A stretch of 64,000 nt of DNA. It comes from Maritimibacter harenae. GTDB lineage: Bacteria > Pseudomonadota > Alphaproteobacteria > Rhodobacterales > Rhodobacteraceae. Position 1 is the stretch's first letter. Each line of letters starts with the position of its first letter. The translations under genes were made by a program, and so were the position numbers. Below the pieces are notes generated by a model. It had not been told where the DNA came from. It saw only the letters and a list, made by a program, of their open reading frames with translations, and did no database searches. Of the stretch, positions 58,738 to 64,000 are shown one piece after another. The DNA is taken from contig NZ_WTUX01000019.1 of NCBI RefSeq assembly GCF_009882975.1, positions 489,263 to 553,262 on the forward strand. The letters run 5' to 3'.

Positions 58738-59546
58738 GCGATTGGACCACGCATACCACCGGCGGGATCGAGTATCTCGAACGCCCCGGGACCGGCGAGA
58801 CCATCGTGCTGCTGCACGGTATCGGGTCACAGGCGATGTCCTTCACCCCGCTTCTGGCCCACCTGCCGCGCACGGCCCGGGTCATCGCCTGGAACGCGCC
58901 CGGCTACGGCGGGTCCGAGCCATTGGAAGACGACTGGCCGGAGGCCCGGGATTACGCCGTGAAGCTGCGCGACCTCGTCGACGCACTGGAGCTGAAGGCG
59001 GTCACGCTGGTCGGGCATTCGCTGGGCGCCCTCATGGCGGCGAGCTTCGCCGCGCGCAACACGAACCGGGTCGCGCGCCTCGTGCTTGCCTCGCCGGCGC
59101 TGGGCCACGGCATGATGCGCGGGGCGGGGCTGAGCTCGGCCGCGCAGGCGCGCATCGACGACCTCGAACGCCTCGGGGCCGAGGATTTCGCCGACGCCCG
59201 ATCGGCCAAGCTGGTGCATGACCCGGAGGCCCACCCGGAGGCGGTCGCGATCGTGCGCGACGCCATGTCGAAGGTGCGCCTGCCGGGCTATGCGCAGGCC
59301 GCGCGGATGCTGGCCGCGGGCCGGCTCCTGGACGACGCCGAGCGGCTCGCCGTGCCCACGGACGTGATCGTCGGGGCCGGCGATGTCGTGACCCCGCCCG
59401 AAGGCGCGCGGCGCGCCCATGCCGCCATCCCGGCGCGCGCGCGGGGCACGCTCACGATCGTGCCCGACGCGGGACATGCGCTCTACCAACAGGCGCCGGC
59501 GGCCTTCGCCGCGGCACTCGAACAAGAACCGGCCCCGGTCAAGTGA
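58734..59546 (+). CDS. Alpha/beta hydrolase (candidate meta-cleavage product hydrolase)
   Basis: A 270-residue hydrolase of the MhpC/BphD-like group. IVLLHGIGSQAMSF carries the oxyanion-hole HG motif, LVGHSLGALMAASFAA the nucleophile Ser, VIVGAGDVVTPPEGARR the Asp, and VPDAGHALYQQ the His. In meta pathways such enzymes cleave the C-C bond of 2-hydroxy-6-oxo-dienoates. Its gene overlaps the SDR by 4 bp and immediately precedes the extradiol dioxygenase, supporting that role. Confidence 0.88.
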   Translation: MSDWTTHTTGGIEYLERPGTGETIVLLHGIGSQAMSFTPLLAHLPRTARVIAWNAPGYGGSEPLEDDWPEARDYAVKLRDLVDALELKAVTLVGHSLGALMAASFAARNTNRVARLVLASPALGHGMMRGAGLSSAAQARIDDLERLGAEDFADARSAKLVHDPEAHPEAVAIVRDAMSKVRLPGYAQAARMLAAGRLLDDAERLAVPTDVIVGAGDVVTPPEGARRAHAAIPARARGTLTIVPDAGHALYQQAPAAFAAALEQEPAPVK

Positions 59547-59571
59547 ACCGGGCCGAGGCAAGGAGGACAGA

Positions 59572-60504
59572 ATGGTGAACGAGACAACAAGAGTCGGCCA
59601 TCTGCGTGGCATCATGATGCGCGCGCCGGGCATGACCGAAACGCTGCCGTTCTATCTCGACATGTGGGGGCTCACGCTGGCCCACCAGGAAGACGGCGAA
59701 GCGCTGCTGCGCGGGACCGGGGACGAACCCTTCCTCTACGGGCTCAAGGACGGCGACACGCACGGCATCGAATACGTGCATTTCGGCATGCCCGACCGCG
59801 CCTCGATGGATGCGCTCCACGCGCAGGTCGTGGCGAAAGGCGCCGATGTCGTGGGCGCACCCGCGCCGTTCGACGACTGGGCCGGCGGCTACGGCTTCGA
59901 GGTGCTCGACCCCGACATGCGCCGCCTGCGCTTCCGCACCGAGGCCCGCGCGGTCGAGGCCGAGCCCGACTGGGCCAAGCCGCGCAAGGTGAGCCACGTG
60001 GTTCTGAACACGCCCGACATGGAAGGCACGCAGAAATGGTACGAGGATGTGCTGGGCTTTCGCGCCTCGGACTACTCGGCCGACCAGATGGTCTTCCTGC
60101 GCTGCAACACCGACCACCACTCCATCGCGCTGGTGCGCGCGAGCTATCCCAGCGTGAACCACGTGGCCTTCGAACTGCCCAGCCTGGACGAATACATGCG
60201 CTCAATCGGGCGGATGAAGCAGAAGGGCCACGTGCCCAGCTGGGGGCCGGGCCGCCACGGGCCGGGCAACAACCCGTTCGCCTATTTCGTCTCGCCCTCC
60301 GGCTACGTGATCGAGTTCACCTCGGAGCTTCAGCAGATCGACGAGTCCACGCACGAGGCCAAGGTCTGGTCGCGCGCCGATCCGGAATCGATGGACCGCT
60401 GGATGACCGCCGGTCCGCCCACGCCCGCCCAGCGGGCGGTGATGCAGGGGCGCCCGGACCCGGGGTTCCCGGAGCTGGCCAAGCGCAAGCGGGGGGCCGC
60501 CTGA
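59572..60504 (+). CDS. Two-domain extradiol (type I, VOC-fold) ring-cleavage dioxygenase
   Basis: A 310-residue BphC-like protein of two VOC domains. The ATG at 59572 has AAGGAGG upstream. The C-terminal, metal-binding domain keeps the facial triad: His in RKVSHVVLNTPDM (near residue 144), His in PSVNHVAFELPS (near 203) and Glu in GYVIEFTSELQQ (near 250), plus the active-site Tyr region AYFVSPSG. It should bind Fe(II) and cleave a catechol next to the hydroxyls. The C-terminal tail (from about residue 265) is longer than in minimal forms. It overlaps the following SDR gene by one base. Confidence 0.9.
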   Translation: MVNETTRVGHLRGIMMRAPGMTETLPFYLDMWGLTLAHQEDGEALLRGTGDEPFLYGLKDGDTHGIEYVHFGMPDRASMDALHAQVVAKGADVVGAPAPFDDWAGGYGFEVLDPDMRRLRFRTEARAVEAEPDWAKPRKVSHVVLNTPDMEGTQKWYEDVLGFRASDYSADQMVFLRCNTDHHSIALVRASYPSVNHVAFELPSLDEYMRSIGRMKQKGHVPSWGPGRHGPGNNPFAYFVSPSGYVIEFTSELQQIDESTHEAKVWSRADPESMDRWMTAGPPTPAQRAVMQGRPDPGFPELAKRKRGAA

Positions 60505-61292
60505 TGCAGTTCGACTACGAAAACGCGGTCGCCGTCGTGACCGGCGGCTCCTCCGGGATCGGGCTGGCCACGGTCAAGACGCTGCTCGGCGCCGGCGCGC
60601 GCGTGGCACTCTGCGCGCGCAACGAGGGCCGGCTGGAACAGGTGGCCGACGTCCTGCGCCGCGACTTCGGTGAAGAGCGGCTGCTGGCGCAGGTCGTGGA
60701 CGTGCTCGACGAGGACGCGGTCAAGGGGTTCGCGGGTGCGGTCGAGGCCCGGTGGGGCCGGTGCGATCTGCTCGTCAACAACGCGGGCGCAGGGCGCCAG
60801 TCGACCTTCGCGACCACGGAAGACGACGAATGGCGCGCGGAATACGAGCTCAAGCTCTTCAGCCAGATCTACCCGATCCGGGCGTTCCTGCCGCTGCTTC
60901 GCGAGGCGAAAGGCGCCATCGTGGCGGTCAATTCGCTGCTCGCCTACCAGCCGGAAGAACACATGGTCTGCACCTCCTCGGCGCGGGCCGGCGTGCAGAA
61001 CCTGCTCAAGTCACTCTCGATCGAGTTCGCGCCGGACGTGCGCGTGAATTCCGTCCTGATGGGGTTGATCGAAAGCGGCCAGTGGACCCGCCGGTTCGAG
61101 GCCCGCGACGACAAATCCGTCAGCCGTGCGCAGTGGTACGGCGCGCTTGCAAGCCGCAAGGGCATCCCCCTGGGCCGCCTGGGCGACCCCGAAGAAGCCG
61201 CGAACGCCATCGCGTTCCTCGGCTCGCGCGCGGCCAGTTACATCACCGGTGCCCAGCTCGACGTGTCGGGCGGCCTGGCCAGACACATTTGA
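60504..61292 (+). CDS. SDR-family protein with substituted catalytic residues
   Basis: A 262-residue Rossmann protein. AVVTGGSSGIGLATVKTL binds the nucleotide and LLVNNAGAGRQ is intact. Where classical SDRs have the Tyr-x3-Lys in YSASKAG, this reads MVCTSSARAGVQN: the Tyr position is Thr (Cys beside it) and the Lys is Arg. The Ser of the triad (VAVNSLLAY) is kept. The C-terminal SYITGAQLDVSGGL is typical. It might bind NAD(P) and act differently from a normal dehydrogenase, or use another residue. Between the dioxygenase (one-base overlap) and the ThDP enzyme. Confidence 0.87.
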   Translation: MQFDYENAVAVVTGGSSGIGLATVKTLLGAGARVALCARNEGRLEQVADVLRRDFGEERLLAQVVDVLDEDAVKGFAGAVEARWGRCDLLVNNAGAGRQSTFATTEDDEWRAEYELKLFSQIYPIRAFLPLLREAKGAIVAVNSLLAYQPEEHMVCTSSARAGVQNLLKSLSIEFAPDVRVNSVLMGLIESGQWTRRFEARDDKSVSRAQWYGALASRKGIPLGRLGDPEEAANAIAFLGSRAASYITGAQLDVSGGLARHI

Positions 61293-61302
61293 GGAGATGG
61301 GC

Positions 61303-62982
61303 ATGAAACACGAAACCATTCAGGACGTCGAAACCGTCGGCGACTACATCGCCCGCTACCTCGCCGAGATCGGGGTGACGACGATGTTCGGCGTGATCTC
61401 GATCCACAACATGCCGATCCTCGACGCGGTCGCCCGCCAGGGGCGCATCCGGTTCGTGCCGGCCCGGGGCGAAGCGGGGGCGATGAACATGGCCGATGCC
61501 TTCGCCCGCGTGTCGGGCGGTCTGGGCGTGTGCATCACGTCGACGGGCACCGCCGCGGGCAACGCCGCCGGCGCGCAGGCCGAGGCCCTGACCGCCGGCA
61601 GCCGCGTGCTTCACATCACCAGCCAGGTCGACCTCGCGTTCGCCGACCGCGACCGCGCCGCGATTCACGACGTGCCGCGCCAGCCCGAGATGCTGCGCGG
61701 TGTCTCGAAGAAGGTCTACCGCATGTGGGATTCAAACGGGGCGGTCGGCACGCTGACCGCGGCCGTCTCGGACACGCTGTCGGCGCCTTCGGGGCCCGTG
61801 AGCCTCGAGATCCCCGTGGACGTACAGCGCCAGATCGCAACGCGCCAGGCGACCTATTTCGTGCCCGAGGCGCATGTTCCACGCGCGCCGGACGCGGCGA
61901 TCGACGCGCTGGCCGACGCCCTGATGAAGGCGAAGCGCCCCCTCCTGTGGCTTGGCGGCGGGGCGCGCGAAGCGTCGCGCGAAGCCACCGAGCTGATGAA
62001 GCGGGGCGTGGGCATCGTGACCTCGACCAACGGGCGCGGCACGGTGACCGAGGAAGCCTCGGCGAACCTCGGGGCGTTCAACATGGGGCCGGAGGCCGTG
62101 TCGCTCTACGAGAGCTGCGACCTGATGATCGTCGTGGGCTCGCGCCTGCGTGGCAACGAGACGCGCAACAACCTGATGCCGCTGCCCCGCCCGCTGATCC
62201 AGGTCGACGCCGACGCCTCGCAGGGTGGGCGCAACTACCCGGTGGACATGTTCGTCCAGGGTGGCGCGGCCGACACGCTGGCCCGCCTGCTCGACCGGCT
62301 GCCGGAGAAGCTGTCGGTCGATCCCGACCTCGGGTTCGATATTGCCCGCACCCGTGCCACGGCCGAGGGCCGGATGCGCGATCAGCTGGGCCATTACAGC
62401 GTGCTGGCCGACTCGATCAGCGAAGCGGTCGCGGCCGGCGGTCACGCCTGGGTGCGCGACGTGACGATCTCGAACTCCACGTTCGGCAACCGCTACGTAC
62501 GCCTGTCGCGCCCGGAGCAGGGCGTTCACGCGCTGGGCGGCGGGATCGGGCAGGGTGTCGCGATGGGCATCGGTGCCGCGCTGGCCTGCCGGGACGGGCA
62601 GAAGGCCGTCACGCTCGTGGGCGATGGTGGCACGATGCTGGGACTGGCCGAAATGATCACCGCCGTCGATGAGCGCGCGCCGCTGATCTACGTGCTGATG
62701 AATGACCGCGTCTACGGCGTGATCCAGAACATCCAGGATGCGCAATACGACAGCCGCCGCCATTACTCGGCCATCGCGGTTCCCGAGTTCGACACGTTCT
62801 GCGCCTCGATCGGGATGCCCCACACGCTCGTCGACGATGTCGAGGCGTTCGGCGACGTGCTCGACCACTTGCTGACGCAGGACGGCCCGGCACTGATCGA
62901 GGTCGACATGAACGCGATCGGCCCGTTCGCCGAAGCCTTCGCGGGTCCGCCCGCGGGTGCCGCCCAGACGAAAGAGGTGTGA
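61303..62982 (+). CDS. Thiamine-diphosphate-dependent decarboxylase/lyase-family enzyme
   Basis: A 559-residue three-domain ThDP enzyme of the acetolactate synthase/benzoylformate decarboxylase superfamily. The ATG at 61303 follows GAGGAG by 6 bases. PARGEAGAMNMADAFARVSG in the PYR domain contains the Glu that activates thiamine. The central domain follows, then LVGDGGTMLGLAEMITA with the GDG...N cofactor motif ending MNDRVYGV in the PP domain. Position in the cluster suggests decarboxylation or carboligation of a 2-oxo acid product of ring cleavage. The exact reaction cannot be read from sequence. Confidence 0.9.
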   Translation: MKHETIQDVETVGDYIARYLAEIGVTTMFGVISIHNMPILDAVARQGRIRFVPARGEAGAMNMADAFARVSGGLGVCITSTGTAAGNAAGAQAEALTAGSRVLHITSQVDLAFADRDRAAIHDVPRQPEMLRGVSKKVYRMWDSNGAVGTLTAAVSDTLSAPSGPVSLEIPVDVQRQIATRQATYFVPEAHVPRAPDAAIDALADALMKAKRPLLWLGGGAREASREATELMKRGVGIVTSTNGRGTVTEEASANLGAFNMGPEAVSLYESCDLMIVVGSRLRGNETRNNLMPLPRPLIQVDADASQGGRNYPVDMFVQGGAADTLARLLDRLPEKLSVDPDLGFDIARTRATAEGRMRDQLGHYSVLADSISEAVAAGGHAWVRDVTISNSTFGNRYVRLSRPEQGVHALGGGIGQGVAMGIGAALACRDGQKAVTLVGDGGTMLGLAEMITAVDERAPLIYVLMNDRVYGVIQNIQDAQYDSRRHYSAIAVPEFDTFCASIGMPHTLVDDVEAFGDVLDHLLTQDGPALIEVDMNAIGPFAEAFAGPPAGAAQTKEV

Positions 62983-62985
62983 GCC

Positions 62986-63798
62986 ATGCATCTGGGCCTC
63001 ATCGGTTGCGGGAACATCGTGAAGACCCTTCTGGGCTTCCTTGATGCGCCGGACGCGCCCGCGGTGGAGCGCATTACGCTCCTCGTGCGCAACGGCCAAT
63101 GCGACCGCGCCCACGACGAGATCGCCGCGATCGTGCCCGAGGCCCGCATCGTCGAGGAGACTTCGGACCTGATCGCCGCGGCCCCCGACCTCGTGGTCGA
63201 GGCCGCGGGGCACGCGGGCGTGCTCGAACATGTCGCGCCCTGTCTTGAGGCCGGGTTCGACGTGGTCGTCGTGTCGGTCGGGGCGCTGGCGGAGACCGCG
63301 CTGGCCGACCGGCTGGAGCGGGCCGCCCGCGCGGGCGGCGCCCGTATCATCCTGCCCGCTGGCGCCGTGGGCGGCATCGACATCGTCTCGGCGCTCTCCG
63401 TTTCCGGCGACGTGACGCTGACCTATCGCGGCACGAAGCCGCCCGGGGCCTGGGCGGGGACGCCCGCCTCGGACACGCTCGACCTCGACGGCCTGAGCGC
63501 GGCGGCGGTGTTCTTCTCGGGCACCGCGCGCGAGGCGGCCTCGCAGTTTCCCAAGAACGCGAATGTCGCCGCGACACTTGCGCTCGCGGGACCGGGTCTT
63601 GACCGCACGCGGGTCGAACTGGTCGCGGACCCCACCGCGTCGGGCAACCTGCACGCCTACGAGCTGACCTCGCCCGCCGCCAAGGTGCGCGTGGAGATCG
63701 AGAACCTGCCCTCGACGGGCAATGCGAAAACCAGCGTCGCGACGATCTATTCCGTCCTGCGCGAAATCCGAAACCGTATCGGACCGATGGTGATCTGA
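62986..63798 (+). CDS. L-aspartate dehydrogenase-family enzyme (NadX-like)
   Basis: A 270-residue NAD(P)-dependent dehydrogenase. LGLIGCGNIVKTLLGFL is the Rossmann loop, PAGAVGGIDIVSA is a family segment, SQFPKNANVAATLALAG is the strongest aspartate dehydrogenase signature, and SGNLHAYELTSPAA carries the active-site His. NadX oxidises L-aspartate to iminoaspartate for NAD synthesis, but here it sits in a catabolic operon, as do several aspartate dehydrogenase homologs of unknown role. It may deaminate or reductively aminate a pathway intermediate. It overlaps the aldehyde dehydrogenase gene by one base. Confidence 0.88.
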   Translation: MHLGLIGCGNIVKTLLGFLDAPDAPAVERITLLVRNGQCDRAHDEIAAIVPEARIVEETSDLIAAAPDLVVEAAGHAGVLEHVAPCLEAGFDVVVVSVGALAETALADRLERAARAGGARIILPAGAVGGIDIVSALSVSGDVTLTYRGTKPPGAWAGTPASDTLDLDGLSAAAVFFSGTAREAASQFPKNANVAATLALAGPGLDRTRVELVADPTASGNLHAYELTSPAAKVRVEIENLPSTGNAKTSVATIYSVLREIRNRIGPMVI

Positions 63799-64000
63799 TG
63801 AAGGATGGCAACGTGAACATGGACCTCCCCGACGGCCGGCTCTTCCTTGCGGGTGAATGGCGCGCGGGGGCGGGGGCCGAGATCACCTCGGTCTTCCCGG
63901 CGGACGGCACGGTGAACTGCACGCTCAAGGGGGCGAGTGCGGCGGATGGCGAAGAGGCCATCGCGCGCGCCAAGGCCGCGCAGGCCGACCCGGCATGGCT
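63798..64000 (+). CDS. Aldehyde dehydrogenase, N-terminal part (runs off right edge)
   Basis: Partial gene of at least 67 codons. The start at 63798 overlaps the aspartate dehydrogenase stop (TGATG); an ATG 21 bases later is an alternative. The N-terminus reads LPDGRLFLAGEWRAGAGAE then EEAIARAKAAQADPAW, the beginning of the aldehyde dehydrogenase superfamily oligomerisation/NAD domain. It probably oxidises an aldehyde (for example a semialdehyde) made by the ring-cleavage route. No catalytic residues are inside the window. Confidence 0.8.
   Translation, partial: MKDGNVNMDLPDGRLFLAGEWRAGAGAEITSVFPADGTVNCTLKGASAADGEEAIARAKAAQADPAW

Noticed and set aside
50741-64000. Catabolic cluster as a recently acquired genomic island
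   Set aside because: No integrase, transposase, tRNA junction or direct repeats flank it, and base composition looks like the rest of the window, so transfer is not supported here.

Overview
The window is high-GC, densely packed chromosomal DNA from an alphaproteobacterium, most likely of the order Rhodobacterales (Rhodobacteraceae, roseobacter-type). The evidence is the NAD-dependent fdsGBA-fdhD-fdsD formate dehydrogenase operon, a stand-alone rpsD, separately placed ctaD and cytochrome c genes, a CIRCE-controlled groESL, an HdaA-type replication regulator beside ppk, and strong G/C third-position bias. I saw no insertion sequences, prophage, CRISPR array or rRNA operon. One tRNA, tRNA-Leu(GAG), is present.

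Layout, left to right. 1-4.5 kb: polyphosphate and replication-control genes (ppx, ppk1, hdaA, AI-2E-family permease), all on the minus strand. 4.6-7.1 kb: asparaginase, secreted fasciclin-domain protein, HSL-type esterase. 7.2-14.1 kb: formate dehydrogenase operon with its LysR regulator; a palindromic LysR-type site overlaps the regulator's stop codon. 14.1-16.3 kb: rsgA and rpsD, the latter behind a long structured leader. 16.4-21.2 kb: rhodanese, hisC, arogenate/prephenate dehydrogenase, extensin-like protein, class-V aminotransferase. 21.2-28.9 kb: UbiH-like monooxygenase, pyrimidine 5'-nucleotidase, GntR regulator, a GspE-N/GT2 fusion, carA, YqeY-like protein, DUF2244 protein and a small membrane protein. 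28.9-31.4 kb: ctaD and a soluble class I cytochrome c. 31.7-40.6 kb: lipB, membrane LytTR regulator, DUF2306 protein, tRNA-Leu, ribF, valS, pgm and an Lrp regulator. 40.7-50.6 kb: type III ornithine-decarboxylase-like enzyme, an orphan form II CoxL-like molybdenum hydroxylase, DUF2235 hydrolase, PaaI thioesterase, groESL, a bactofilin-like membrane protein and a secreted lipase-like hydrolase.

50.7-64 kb is the most unusual part: an apparently complete catabolic locus. It holds an IclR regulator, a bicupin and an FAD aromatic monooxygenase. Divergent from the monooxygenase runs a tightly overlapping operon: small HTH-like protein, NitT/TauT-type ABC importer (ATPase, binding protein, permease), Rieske oxygenase, SDR dehydrogenase, alpha/beta hydrolase, two-domain extradiol dioxygenase, a second SDR lacking the usual Tyr/Lys pair, a ThDP-dependent enzyme, an L-aspartate-dehydrogenase-like enzyme and an aldehyde dehydrogenase that runs off the right edge. 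The gene set reads as import, ring hydroxylation, rearomatisation, meta-cleavage and hydrolysis of an unidentified aromatic or heteroaromatic compound. I cannot match it to a pathway I know. The divergent promoter region carries two pairs of 14-bp palindromes, each pair spaced exactly 19 bp, and the IclR promoter carries a pair of different palindromes with the same 19-bp spacing.

Other non-coding stretches: 30618-30935 holds a terminator and an FNR-like box; 38194-38470 shows only GC-rich hairpins and no gene; 46268-46593 holds the groESL promoter and CIRCE element. Where a start codon was uncertain I chose the one with the best-spaced ribosome binding site and say so in the entry.
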